64,000 nt of DNA from Clostridium cadaveris (GTDB lineage Bacteria; Bacillota; Clostridia; Clostridiales; Clostridiaceae): the NCBI RefSeq assembly GCF_020911725.1, contig NZ_CP076620.1, positions 1,988,501-2,052,500 on the forward strand. The letters are read 5' to 3'. Positions 17,538-26,018 of this stretch are shown piece by piece. Numbering within the stretch: position 1 is the stretch's first letter; the number at the start of each line of letters is the position of its first letter. The position numbers were made by a program, and so were the translations under genes. The notes beneath the pieces are model-generated. The model was not told where the DNA came from and ran no database searches. It worked only from the letters and a program-made list of their open reading frames with translations.

Positions 17538-19073
17538 TTAATCATTTAGCCATGTCTTTATTAATTTTGTCACTTCATCAGGATTCTTAGAAACTATACT
17601 CTTAACTTGATCTTCTAAGGTTGGCTCCTTATATTTATCTTTTTCTGACTCAATTTCTTTTTCTTTTATAATATTTGCAAGATAATCATTAGAATCTTCA
17701 AGTTCATCTTCTTCCTCATTTCTTGCCTTTCTTCTTCTATAAAGAATAATCCCTACAATAATTGCTATTAATACTATGATTACACCTATACCATATGTCA
17801 TTTTTCTTTGTTTTAAAGCTTCTGCAGCATTTTTCTCTTTGTCAAACACATTATCTTCTGTACTATTAAATCTCATAGATACTACAGATAGCTGATCCCC
17901 CCTGTTATTATCCATGCCTATAGCAGCATATACCATTTTTTCAACATTTCCTATCTGTTCCGGTATAAGATTTCCATCTATGGCTACTGAAGCAGTTATA
18001 CGTTTTACATTTCCTGAAGTTGTTATTGTCTTTGTTTCTGTCTTACCAACCTCATATTCGATTTTTTCTTCTTTTGACTTAATATTGGTGTCATTACCTT
18101 GTGCTGTATTAGTCATATTATTATCCACAGGTGATCCTGTCTGAATTTTATCGGTAGATGAATTTTCACTTTTAGATTCAGATTTTATAACCTTATCTGG
18201 ATCTATTTTTACCTCATTTTTTTCTACAGTATCAAAATTTAAACTTGCATTTACCGATGCTTTAACTTTATCTTTACCAAATATAGGCTCCAACATGGAT
18301 ATCACCGACTTTTGAAGATCTTTTCCAAGCTGTTTTTCGGCATCTCTGGAAGTAGCTAGTCCTCCACTTCCACCTTTTATAACATTTCCGTTTTCATCAT
18401 ATATCCCTTCTGAAAGTAGAGTCATATTTTGATCTATAACTTCTATATTTTGCTTTGGTATATTTCTACTGCTAGCTGAAACTAATGAAATAATTGATTT
18501 GATCTGACTTTCTTCTAAGTTTCTTCCAGCTTTAAGAGATACATAAACCGCCGCCTTACCTTGCTTTGTATTCTTACTAAATACAGACTCTTCACCTTGA
18601 GTTATATGCACTCTTGCATCTTCTACTTGTGGGAAAGTCTTTATGGTTTTTTCTAATTCCCCTTGAAGCATTCTGAGTTTTTTTATTTCAAACTCTTCAT
18701 CAGTCATGGATATATTAGAACCCTCATCCATTAGTTCAAACCCCTTCGATCCATTACTTATACTTGGTGATAGTTCTAGTCGAAGCTTGTCTACATCTTT
18801 CTTAGGAACATATATGGTATCACCTTTTATCTTTGTTTCAACTTTTTTATCTTCTAATGCTTTTGATATATTAGCTGCATCACTGGCATCAAGCCCTGAA
18901 AATAAGACACCATATTTATTTTTTGTACTATAACTTATAGTAAATACTATCGCTAATATTATTGCTACTGATCCTATTCCTATAGCATATTTTTTTCTCT
19001 TATCTAAATTTTTAAATCCTGTAATTACTTTCGTTTTAAAATCTTTGAGACTCTGTATAAAATTTTTCTGCAT
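17538..19073 (-). CDS. fliF: flagellar MS-ring protein FliF
   Basis: 511 residues. The first membrane helix is at about 31-50 (IGIGSVAIILAIVFTI). Ring-building domains follow, with LFSGLDASDAANI and the strand ARVHITQGEESVF. A low-complexity loop rich in S, T, N and D lies at about 295-340, the second membrane helix at about 432-452, and an acidic C-terminal FliG-binding tail. It builds the MS-ring in the membrane, the base for C-ring and export gate. Confidence 0.95.
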   Translation of the reverse strand: MQKNFIQSLKDFKTKVITGFKNLDKRKKYAIGIGSVAIILAIVFTISYSTKNKYGVLFSGLDASDAANISKALEDKKVETKIKGDTIYVPKKDVDKLRLELSPSISNGSKGFELMDEGSNISMTDEEFEIKKLRMLQGELEKTIKTFPQVEDARVHITQGEESVFSKNTKQGKAAVYVSLKAGRNLEESQIKSIISLVSASSRNIPKQNIEVIDQNMTLLSEGIYDENGNVIKGGSGGLATSRDAEKQLGKDLQKSVISMLEPIFGKDKVKASVNASLNFDTVEKNEVKIDPDKVIKSESKSENSSTDKIQTGSPVDNNMTNTAQGNDTNIKSKEEKIEYEVGKTETKTITTSGNVKRITASVAIDGNLIPEQIGNVEKMVYAAIGMDNNRGDQLSVVSMRFNSTEDNVFDKEKNAAEALKQRKMTYGIGVIIVLIAIIVGIILYRRRKARNEEEDELEDSNDYLANIIKEKEIESEKDKYKEPTLEDQVKSIVSKNPDEVTKLIKTWLND

Positions 19074-19099
19074 TCTTTCTTACCTCTTAACAGATATCT

Positions 19100-19399
19100 T
19101 TAAAGCTGTATCTTATTTACTTCTTGATAAGCTTCAACTACCTTATTTCTAACTTCTATTAAAAGCTGCATTGAAATCTGAGCTTCCTGCATAGAAAGCA
19201 TAACCTCATGCATGTTGACATCTTCGCCTTTTACAAAGCTTTCTATTTTGTTGTCTGCATTTATTTGAGAATCATTTACCTTTCCTATAGCATCATTTAT
19301 CATTTTAGAAAAATTGTTTTCGTTTTCAGGCTCAATAGATGTTTTTTTAGTTTCTATATTATTTAATAGAGAGCTTGTTCCAATGGATTGTACATTCAT
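19100..19399 (-). CDS. fliE: MS-ring/rod adaptor FliE
   Basis: 99 residues from ATG 19399, preceded by AGAGGTG; an in-frame GTG nine bases upstream would lie inside the ribosome site. The C-terminal two thirds carry the family pattern GEDVNMHEVMLSMQEAQISM followed by LLIEVRNKVVEAYQEVNK. FliE joins the rod to the MS-ring and is an early export substrate. Confidence 0.92.
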   Translation of the reverse strand: MNVQSIGTSSLLNNIETKKTSIEPENENNFSKMINDAIGKVNDSQINADNKIESFVKGEDVNMHEVMLSMQEAQISMQLLIEVRNKVVEAYQEVNKIQL

Positions 19400-19411
19400 A
19401 GATTTCACCTC

Positions 19412-19816
19412 TTACCTTCCTATTTCTAATGCTTTTGAAATCATATTTTTTTGAGCATTTAATGTATCAACATTGGACTCATATGACCTAGAAGCTGATA
19501 TTAAATCTGACATCTCTACTAACAAATCCACGTTAGGATATTCCACATACCCTTCTGCATTAGCATCTGGATGTGTTGGATTATATTCTTTCTTCAATGG
19601 AGAGTTGTCTTTTTCTACTTTTACTGCCTTTACTCCAAGCATCCCCATATTCCTATCATAATTTTCAGAAAACACAGCAGTTTTACGTACATATGCCCCG
19701 CCTTTTTCTGTTCTAGTTGTTCTTACATTTGCAATGTTTGATGATATCACATCAAGTCTTAATCTTTCAGCAGATAATCCACTTGCACTTATTCTCATTC
19801 CACCAAATATACTCAT
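19412..19816 (-). CDS. flgC: proximal rod protein FlgC
   Basis: 134 residues: N-terminal [20 protein letters not shown] and C-terminal [20 protein letters not shown], both diagnostic of FlgC. It is exported and polymerises in the proximal rod. It is five bases from the flgB stop and co-transcribed. Confidence 0.95.
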   Translation of the reverse strand: MSIFGGMRISASGLSAERLRLDVISSNIANVRTTRTEKGGAYVRKTAVFSENYDRNMGMLGVKAVKVEKDNSPLKKEYNPTHPDANAEGYVEYPNVDLLVEMSDLISASRSYESNVDTLNAQKNMISKALEIGR

Positions 19817-19821
19817 AATAA

Positions 19822-20145
19822 TTACCTTCCTGTTATAACACTTTTAGCTATGGCCAGCTTTGTGTTAGTTATACTTACTAAACCGTTATACATAAGAGAG
19901 TTAGCAGCTTGATTTACTTTCTCATTTTCCAAATCAATATTATTTCCATCGATTCTCATCGAATTTGATTTATCTTCTTTAACTTCTATTTTATGCTGCA
20001 TCTCTTCATCCTTTAGAGTTTCTTCAAAAGTAACATATTTTCTCTTGTATCCTGGAGTATTTATATTTGCAATATTGTTTGCAATAGTCCTCCCCCTGAG
20101 TTCTGTAGCATTTAAACTGCTTTTTATAAGGTCATATACTTTCAC
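19822..20145 (-). CDS. flgB: proximal rod protein FlgB
   Basis: 107 residues: [20 protein letters not shown] near 17-36 and a C-terminal [17 protein letters not shown]. It is the first gene of the long fla operon; its start codon lies about 350 bases below the putative transcription start, in a leader that carries a c-di-GMP riboswitch and a terminator. A GGGGAGGG ribosome site precedes the ATG. Confidence 0.95.
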   Translation of the reverse strand: MKVYDLIKSSLNATELRGRTIANNIANINTPGYKRKYVTFEETLKDEEMQHKIEVKEDKSNSMRIDGNNIDLENEKVNQAANSLMYNGLVSITNTKLAIAKSVITGR

Positions 20146-20218
20146 AATTTTCCCTCCCCATATTTAGTAATAATAATTTAAAATATATTAAGTCTTATAC
20201 TCTTTGATAGTAGACAAT

Positions 20219-20250
20219 AAAAAAATGCTCCCTCCAAAGAGAGTAGCATC
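20219..20250 (-). terminator. riboswitch-controlled terminator ahead of flgB
   Basis: On the minus strand: GATGCTACTCTC, loop, GGAGGGAGCATTTTTTT. This is a stem of about 11 pairs followed by seven T, lying between the c-di-GMP aptamer and flgB. Its loop region contains CTCTTTGG, the exact complement of CCAAAGAG at the 3' end of the aptamer (20405-20412). That offers a ready anti-terminator pairing. Confidence 0.85.
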
Positions 20251-20301
20251 ATTAAAAAGGCTTTGTTTCACCCTATATTAATCTTTTTTATACAAGCCCG
20301 T

Positions 20302-20331
20302 AAAACTCTAAATAAAAATACATAGAGTTTT
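20302..20331 (-). repeat. AT-rich hairpin in the flgB leader
   Basis: Inverted repeat AAAACTCTA / TAGAGTTTT with a 12-base loop, between aptamer and terminator. No T-run follows in the direction of transcription, so it is not itself a terminator. It may help fold the expression platform. Confidence 0.5.
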
Positions 20332-20397
20332 ATAACAAACTAGTACATAATAATTCCTAATATCATTAATAAAACATAGTCTTAAAGAACAAAAAGT

Positions 20398-20488
20398 ACA
20401 CTGACTCTTTGGCAGCTGGCTGGCATAATTTTCATCTTAGCCCCTATAGCTTTGCGTCACTAGGTTTCCCTAATTTTGCCCTATTTAA
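20398..20488 (-). ncRNA. cyclic di-GMP-I (GEMM-I) riboswitch
   Basis: Read on the minus strand the aptamer has, in order: AGGGCAAA, a P1b-type hairpin ATTAGG-GAAA-CCTAGT with a GNRA loop, the invariant GACGCAAAGC, then TATAGGGGCTAA (tetraloop-receptor side), and the closing ATGCCAGCCAGCTGCC. These are the conserved positions of the class I c-di-GMP aptamer, including GGGC-AAA, ACGCAAAGC and GxCTAA. It lies 250 bases above flgB, followed by a T-tailed hairpin. The layout matches the known OFF switch before flgB in Clostridioides difficile: ligand bound, transcription stops. Boundaries are approximate because the outer P1 stem is weak by eye. Confidence 0.93.
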
Positions 20489-20501
20489 TTTTTATAATTC
20501 T

Positions 20502-20530
20502 ATTATATACCTTTAATAGATTTTTTTCTA
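20502..20530 (-). promoter_or_regulatory. putative sigma-A promoter of the flgB operon
   Basis: TAGAAA, 17 bases, TATAAT on the minus strand, just before the riboswitch. Start of transcription would be near 20495, so the aptamer would be at the very 5' end of the transcript. The -10 is perfect; the -35 matches four of six positions. Confidence 0.6.
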
Positions 20531-20615
20531 TATATTTTACAATATTTCTATGTATTTTTTTATTTTTTTGTGTAATTTTAAATTTAAAATTAAAGTCGTT
20601 TCTTTTGTTTATTTA

Positions 20616-21338
20616 TCAGTTTAAGGAATATCCTCCATCAATGACTATGGTCTGTCCTGTTATATATTCATTTTCTTCTAAAGTAATACACACAGACGCA
20701 ATTTCACTAACATAAGCAAACCTTTTAATTAAGGTTTTATTTTTAATCCTCTCTCTTTGTTCTATAGGTTTATTTTTCTGCCAAGATGTATCTACGAAAC
20801 CAGGCGCAATGCAGTTTACCGTTATTTTTTTTGAAGCAAAATACTTTGCTAGATATTTAGTTAATGTCATTAAAGCACCTTTTGATACGCCATACTGTAT
20901 TGACGAAGCATCTGCCTTTATACCTAAAACAGAGCTTATAAATATTATTCTTCCATTTTCATTTATGTTATTACTTAATTTTTGAACTAGGAAAAATGGA
21001 ATGTTGAAGTTTCCATCTATCACTCTGCTCCAGCTCTCATAAGATATATCCTCAAAGCTTTCTCTTTTTGTAAAACCTGCATTTAAAATCAATATATCCA
21101 AATTTACATTAAGCCTAGAGAACTCCTCTACCAATAATTCCATACCTTCTATCTTTGAAAGGTCGGCCTTAACAATAAATAGTTTACCACTGTAACCTAT
21201 CATATCATCTTTAAATTCTTCAGCATCTTTATCTGAATTTGCATAGTTTACAATTACTAAATAACCCTTTTTTAAATAATTTTCTGCAATTTCTCTTCCT
21301 ATTCCCTTTGTTCCACCAGTTATCAATACAGCTTTCAT
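20616..21338 (-). CDS. short-chain dehydrogenase/reductase of the flagellin-modification island
   Basis: 240 residues of a classical SDR. It has the NAD(P) site TGGTKGIG near 7-14, LNAG near 87, the active-site serine in IFISSV, and the catalytic YGVSK (Tyr and Lys four apart) followed by the PGFVDT lid. It resembles FabG-type reductases in shape. It is the last gene of a six-gene operon and lies next to a cytidylyltransferase. A plausible job is to reduce a sugar or keto-phosphate before or after CDP activation, as reductases do in CDP-ribitol and CDP-glycerol type pathways. That role is inference; the substrate cannot be read from the sequence. Only 16 bases separate it from the upstream gene. 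Confidence 0.8.
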   Translation of the reverse strand: MKAVLITGGTKGIGREIAENYLKKGYLVIVNYANSDKDAEEFKDDMIGYSGKLFIVKADLSKIEGMELLVEEFSRLNVNLDILILNAGFTKRESFEDISYESWSRVIDGNFNIPFFLVQKLSNNINENGRIIFISSVLGIKADASSIQYGVSKGALMTLTKYLAKYFASKKITVNCIAPGFVDTSWQKNKPIEQRERIKNKTLIKRFAYVSEIASVCITLEENEYITGQTIVIDGGYSLN

Positions 21339-21354
21339 ATCTTAACTATACTCC

Positions 21355-22071
21355 TTATTGTAGTTTTTCATAAGATATTATCTCTTTTGCTTTTATAAGA
21401 TCATTTACATTATCAATTTCAGTCCATCTGTAATCGCAAACATCTATAGCCTTTAAATTAAACATATCATTGAAGATCATATTTACTAATGCTGTTTCAT
21501 ACCATTCATTAAATAATCCATCATCAACCATTTTTTCTACTTTGCATAGTATTTTTTCTGATTCACTTTTATGCAAACATGTAACCCCTACATATTCACC
21601 AGAAAAACAATTTAGCTCTTTACTCATCACTATAACATTGCCATCTCTTTCTGCCACCTTGTAATCAGCTTCATTGCCTATAGATGAATCATACAATACA
21701 AATGCAGGATAATTTATTGTAAGAATATGCTTAAATAAATTTTCTTCAAGTATTATATCTCCATTAATTATTATTGTATCATCATTGAGCTCTTCTTTTG
21801 CAAACCATAAAGATGCTATGCTATTTGTTATTCTATAGAATGGATTATTTATAGTTTTACAATTTGGAAACTTTGATACACATTCTTCCACTTTCTTTCT
21901 ATAATATCCTGTAACAATCACTATATCAGCCTTGCAATTTCTATTTATCATCTTTATAGTTCTCTCTAAAGCTGTAACATTATTATCAATATACAATAGA
22001 CTTTTGGGTGTATTTTCGGTAAGCGGTTTTAATCTGCTTCCTATTCCTGCTGCCAAAATAATTATTTTCAT
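21355..22071 (-). CDS. LicC-like nucleotidyltransferase (probable CTP-dependent)
   Basis: 238 residues. The N-terminus IILAAGIGSRLKPLTENTPK is the nucleotide-binding signature (GxGxRxxPxTxxxPK) of sugar/choline-phosphate nucleotidyltransferases. Further on come NSIASLWFAKEEL, the metal-binding IINGDIIL, and the closing WTEIDNVNDLIKAKEII. The NS-x-SLW and EID features recall CTP:phosphocholine and aminoethylphosphonate cytidylyltransferases (LicC/PntC type) rather than hexose-1-phosphate enzymes. It likely makes a CDP-activated small alcohol or polyol for the CDP-glycerol-type transferase at 24168-26000. CTP use is inferred from family resemblance. Confidence 0.8.
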   Translation of the reverse strand: MKIIILAAGIGSRLKPLTENTPKSLLYIDNNVTALERTIKMINRNCKADIVIVTGYYRKKVEECVSKFPNCKTINNPFYRITNSIASLWFAKEELNDDTIIINGDIILEENLFKHILTINYPAFVLYDSSIGNEADYKVAERDGNVIVMSKELNCFSGEYVGVTCLHKSESEKILCKVEKMVDDGLFNEWYETALVNMIFNDMFNLKAIDVCDYRWTEIDNVNDLIKAKEIISYEKLQ

Positions 22072-22099
22072 ACTTTCCCTCCTAATATAATTCTATTCT

Positions 22100-22639
22100 T
22101 TACCACAAAAGCAAACCAAATCTATACATATAGCCATCCAATGGAAACTTAATTTCTATGCCTAATTCCCTCTTTACGAAATCCATAACATTAACTCCCG
22201 TTGCTTCTAATGGTATTCTAGCTAAGTTAGGAAACCTGCACCTTTTCTTAGAGCATCCATCTTTACACAACTTGCAGGACCCACCTATAAATGACATAGC
22301 AAAAACTTGATTATTCTTATATAAAATCTTTTCTAATTCAAGCAATGTCTTATGTACAAGGTTTGTAGAGTCTTCTCTAACCATAACGTATTCTGTCTTA
22401 TTTCTATATGGAATTTTGCAATATATTATCATTGCATTACTATATTCACTAAAAACTTTTTCAAAATTAATTCTGTTCACTCTTGGAGGACATGTCCATT
22501 TTTGTTCATACTTTTCGCAATGAAAACACTGAAGTCTCACTCTCTCTTCTAATTTTATTGATCTTATATCAACTTTAGAGGCCTTCAAATATTGAGATTT
22601 TTTATCTACATAATCAGCTATTTTTTCTTCAATATTCAT
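22100..22639 (-). CDS. DUF2284 cysteine-rich metal-binding protein
   Basis: 179 residues. Two cysteine clusters are present: C38-x2-C41-x8-C50-PP (RLQCFHCEKY, WTCPPR) and C122-x2-C125-x3-C129-x4-C134 (GGSCKLCKDGCSKKRCRFP). These are followed by RIPLEATGVNVMDFVK, which identifies the DUF2284 family of predicted metal or iron-sulfur binding proteins. The biochemical role is unknown. The gene sits 28 bases above the cytidylyltransferase and 43 below the SGNH gene, within the modification island. An electron-carrier or sensor role for the SDR step is only a guess. Confidence 0.75.
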   Translation of the reverse strand: MNIEEKIADYVDKKSQYLKASKVDIRSIKLEERVRLQCFHCEKYEQKWTCPPRVNRINFEKVFSEYSNAMIIYCKIPYRNKTEYVMVREDSTNLVHKTLLELEKILYKNNQVFAMSFIGGSCKLCKDGCSKKRCRFPNLARIPLEATGVNVMDFVKRELGIEIKFPLDGYMYRFGLLLW

Positions 22640-22682
22640 TTACATATCTTTCCTCCATGTTTCCTTAAATATTGATTTTCTT

Positions 22683-24152
22683 CTATATTAATTTGTTCAA
22701 CTCCCTAGTAAGCTTTACTGCTCCATTCTTACTCATGTGATCAAAATCTATGAAGTCTTCTTCCGAGAATAGATCTTGCTTTGAAAAATCAATTAATTTT
22801 AAACCTCTGTATTCTTTTTTATTGGAGATTATTTTATAAAATTCTTTTTCATAAATTTCATTTAAATATTCACTGTAATATTTAGTATTAGGAAATACAA
22901 CTACTATAGGTTCTACATCGTTCTCTCTAAGGAAATTCATAAATTTATTGAATATAGAAGAGTATTCTTTTGATGTTTCAGTATATTTGGATAATTTATT
23001 ATGCTGGTTTGCTCTAATCTTGCCAAACTTCCATTTTTCTTCTTCATCAATATCACTAAGTGTAATATTTTTCATAATGCTGTTCATTTCTCTTGTAAAA
23101 TTTTCATTAAAATACCCATCATTGCTTCTATAAATTAAATTCTTAAAATATTCTTCTAAAAAGTTCAAGTCAAAAATAAAACTTATAATTTCATCATTTA
23201 GTACTTCAGATATATTTGTTTTTTCAACTTCTTCTACATTTTCTGAATTATGCTTATCTCTTAAAATCGGATAGTATACATTTTTCACTCTATATACAGC
23301 ATCTTCATTTTTAGACTTTGATAAATCATGATTTACAAGATAGTATCCAGCACCTATAATGCATTTTTTTATATTAAAATTATTCTTTATAGCAGTTTCA
23401 GCCAATTTATAAGAATAATATAAATCCTGACTAGACAAAGCAAGATTCACGGACTTACTGTTCAAGACATTCACATCTATTCCTGTTAAAGGATATGAAT
23501 TCCCAACTATAATAGTTTCTATCTCTGATGAACTTGACTGCTGAAGAGATTCCATCAAATAGTTATAATCATAGTTGCTGTAATATATCTTCTCACTAAT
23601 ACTGAAAAGAAGATTCATAAGCTTGTCATAGTATATAACATCGCTGAAATTACATCTGAAATCTATCTCTTCTTTTGAAGTTTCCTCACTTACTATCAAT
23701 ATATCAATTTTCATATCATGCTTTTTTTCATAAGAGTTTATGTATGTATCTATATTGTTTATGGTTTTAATTTTTACTTTTGAGGAATTTTTTAAAAGAT
23801 GATATTTGTCTTTTCCATAGAAAAATACATTAACAGGTACTCTATCCAATTCTTCATAAAAACTTTTCAAAATTAAAACTAATGTATTTATAGAAATACA
23901 ATCTTTATCGCCATTGTTAAAAGCTTCAATAATTTTTACTGTTTCCTCAACTAATTCATTGAAAAAATGTTGCTCCTTATATAAAGAAGAGTTCTCTTGA
24001 ATAAAATCAGCTAGAGAGTTTATTGCAGATATAATATCATTTACTGGAACATACTTCTTATTTAAAGAATCATAGAACTTTCCTATGGCTTTAAAATTAT
24101 CCATATGTCTCTGAATATTGTATCTATCTCCTATGTATCTATAATTCCGCAT
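22683..24152 (-). CDS. SGNH/GDSL-like protein of the flagellin-modification island
   Basis: 489 residues, no signal peptide or membrane helix. I do not recognise a named family for the first 200 residues. From about 212 the pattern is that of an SGNH hydrolase or DltD/AlgX-like fold. TIIVGNSYPLTG has a candidate nucleophile serine 219, SVNLALSSQDLYYSYKLAE follows in place of block II, and KCIIGAGYYL comes next. The C-terminal DFDHMSKNGA has D469/H472 of the typical DxxH block plus the HMSxxGA lead-in seen in DltD-like proteins. A plausible role is acyl transfer or hydrolysis on the flagellin glycan. It is in operon between a CDP-glycerol-type transferase (15 bases upstream) and the DUF2284 gene. 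Confidence 0.55.
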   Translation of the reverse strand: MRNYRYIGDRYNIQRHMDNFKAIGKFYDSLNKKYVPVNDIISAINSLADFIQENSSLYKEQHFFNELVEETVKIIEAFNNGDKDCISINTLVLILKSFYEELDRVPVNVFFYGKDKYHLLKNSSKVKIKTINNIDTYINSYEKKHDMKIDILIVSEETSKEEIDFRCNFSDVIYYDKLMNLLFSISEKIYYSNYDYNYLMESLQQSSSSEIETIIVGNSYPLTGIDVNVLNSKSVNLALSSQDLYYSYKLAETAIKNNFNIKKCIIGAGYYLVNHDLSKSKNEDAVYRVKNVYYPILRDKHNSENVEEVEKTNISEVLNDEIISFIFDLNFLEEYFKNLIYRSNDGYFNENFTREMNSIMKNITLSDIDEEEKWKFGKIRANQHNKLSKYTETSKEYSSIFNKFMNFLRENDVEPIVVVFPNTKYYSEYLNEIYEKEFYKIISNKKEYRGLKLIDFSKQDLFSEEDFIDFDHMSKNGAVKLTRELNKLI

Positions 24153-24167
24153 AATGTCATCTCCCTC

Positions 24168-26000
24168 TTATCTTAATATGTCAGCTATAATGTCCCACAC
24201 TCTAAGAGAAGCTTTATTGTCTTTGTAATAATAAAATATATCCTTTATAGTTTCTCTTTCTTTCTTGTAATAGTTTTCATCATTTAGGCACTTTAATATC
24301 TCTGATTTTAATTTTTCTTCACACTGTACCTTAGGACCAGCAGCCCAAAAGTCATATGGTTCTAACATTATTCCTCTTTCATTCCTATACTCCTCTAAAT
24401 CCGTATCTATAAACAAAGTTGGCTTGTCCATAAATAAGAAATCTCCATATACGCTGGAATAATCGGTTAATAAAAGATCAGCTCCATTCAAAATTTCATA
24501 TAAATCAAGTTCATATCTGTCCAAGTCATAGTTTGATATAAATATCATATTTTTAAGCTTTCTGTCTTTTGTTCTGTTTGTTACAGTTCTCTCTTCCGCA
24601 TGATGCACCTTTGATATGCAAAGGAGATTGTTTTCACCTAAGAATTTATCAAAATCATTATAATCAAAGTCTTTTATCTTTATGCTATCGTTTAATTCTT
24701 TTGATCCATTCACCAATCCAGAATTTTCATGTGTATGGAAAGTAGGCATATTAAATATTATTTTCTTTTCTTGTAATTTTATATCTAAAAGCTTTTCTAA
24801 ATTCTTTCTTCCATCTGTAAGACATAAAGAATCTGTCCTAGGACTTCCTGTAATCTCATATTTGTCTTCTGGTATAGCTGAAAAAGCACTTTTTATCACA
24901 GTAGACATCTTAGATGATGCGCATACTTTGTCTATATTTTCATATTCTTCAGGTGTATATGCAAAATTTTTATCTTTCTTATCCATAAGACCGCAAGCTT
25001 TAAATGCTACTTCACCATGTCCAACATCTATGTTATATGTAAATTTAGGATAGTTTACAAAGGTATTAAACCCTGAAACTGTTACAGAAGATATTAAAGG
25101 AACCTTAACTATATTTGATGTTTCAAACACATCTCTTCCATCTATCACATTAATCTTATATTTATCCTTGTATTTTTCAGGCATATATTTTATAAGTGCT
25201 GTTATATTAGAGTCCGCAGCGTTGAATTTATTCATAGATACAGTTCTTTTATACTCTTCTTTTCTCAATGAACTCATGATGTCTTCATTTATGTCAATAA
25301 GTTCAAATTCATTTCCTGTTTCCGCTAACACAAAGCATTTGCGAAATCCATTGAAAGCTAGATTCCTTGTAACCTCTACATAGTTGACATCATAAGGGAC
25401 TATGACATTAAATAAATCTATATCTTTACGATTTATGAATTCGTCTATACTTGATATTTCTTTCATTGTTATTATTGTGTCTTTCTTCACATATGACCAG
25501 TTGTCAAAAATTTTATTTTTAGATAAGGTATCAATATAACCTTTATTTACATTATGAAATTGGCTCCCTATGTATTTTGCAAAATCCAACTCATTGCCAT
25601 ATATAAGAGTATTTACATTCACTTCTTGCACGAATTCATAATATTTATCACTGCATTTTTCATTGATATAAAGATTTTCTATATCCTTTCCATAATCTTC
25701 GTCATCAATATACCTTAATGATATTCCACCATATAAAGCTGACTTTAATTTTTCGCCAATAACCATATAGGCAAAAATCAAGTTAAAGTATGCGTCAGTA
25801 TAATTATTTTTTAATGCTATGGATGTTTTATAGCATCCTATTGCTACATTGTACTCTTGAATCTTAAAGCAAAGCATACCTCTTAAATTCCAATATTCAG
25901 CACTTTTTATATAATCCTTTTCATTCTGCATTATAGTATCGTATGCATTCTCTATATCATTATTTATTATGAAATCTTCTATAATTTTTAATGTGTTCAT
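24168..26000 (-). CDS. TPR plus CDP-glycerol glycerophosphotransferase-like enzyme
   Basis: 610 residues in two parts. Residues 1-105 are TPR-like (AEYWNLRGMLCFKIQEYNVA, YTDAYFNLIFAYMVIGEK), probably for docking on flagellin or its chaperone. From about 320 comes a CDP-glycerol:poly(glycerophosphate) transferase domain. Its parts are NIDVGHGEVAFKACG, GSPRTDSLC, KIIFNMPTFHTHENSG, SKVHHAEERT and the hallmark LLTDYSSVYGDFLFMDKPTL. Such enzymes move polyol-phosphates from CDP carriers. In C. difficile a gene of this family in the same position adds the phospho-linked part of the type A flagellin glycan. Here it probably transfers the group made by the cytidylyltransferase and SDR. It is cytoplasmic. 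Confidence 0.85.
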   Translation of the reverse strand: MNTLKIIEDFIINNDIENAYDTIMQNEKDYIKSAEYWNLRGMLCFKIQEYNVAIGCYKTSIALKNNYTDAYFNLIFAYMVIGEKLKSALYGGISLRYIDDEDYGKDIENLYINEKCSDKYYEFVQEVNVNTLIYGNELDFAKYIGSQFHNVNKGYIDTLSKNKIFDNWSYVKKDTIITMKEISSIDEFINRKDIDLFNVIVPYDVNYVEVTRNLAFNGFRKCFVLAETGNEFELIDINEDIMSSLRKEEYKRTVSMNKFNAADSNITALIKYMPEKYKDKYKINVIDGRDVFETSNIVKVPLISSVTVSGFNTFVNYPKFTYNIDVGHGEVAFKACGLMDKKDKNFAYTPEEYENIDKVCASSKMSTVIKSAFSAIPEDKYEITGSPRTDSLCLTDGRKNLEKLLDIKLQEKKIIFNMPTFHTHENSGLVNGSKELNDSIKIKDFDYNDFDKFLGENNLLCISKVHHAEERTVTNRTKDRKLKNMIFISNYDLDRYELDLYEILNGADLLLTDYSSVYGDFLFMDKPTLFIDTDLEEYRNERGIMLEPYDFWAAGPKVQCEEKLKSEILKCLNDENYYKKERETIKDIFYYYKDNKASLRVWDIIADILR

Positions 26001-26018
26001 ATAATCCTCCTCTCTATA

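Noticed and set aside
20146-20400. Possible invertible flagellar switch between riboswitch and flgB, as in C. difficile
   Set aside because: I looked for a pair of long inverted repeats flanking this region and found only a 9-bp local hairpin (20302-20331) and the 8-bp aptamer-terminator complement; neither fits site-specific inversion.
20581-20601. AT-only palindrome TAATTTTAAATTTAAAATTA after the SDR gene as a terminator
   Set aside because: It has no GC pairs and no T-run; too weak to be a terminator, though it might slow polymerase.
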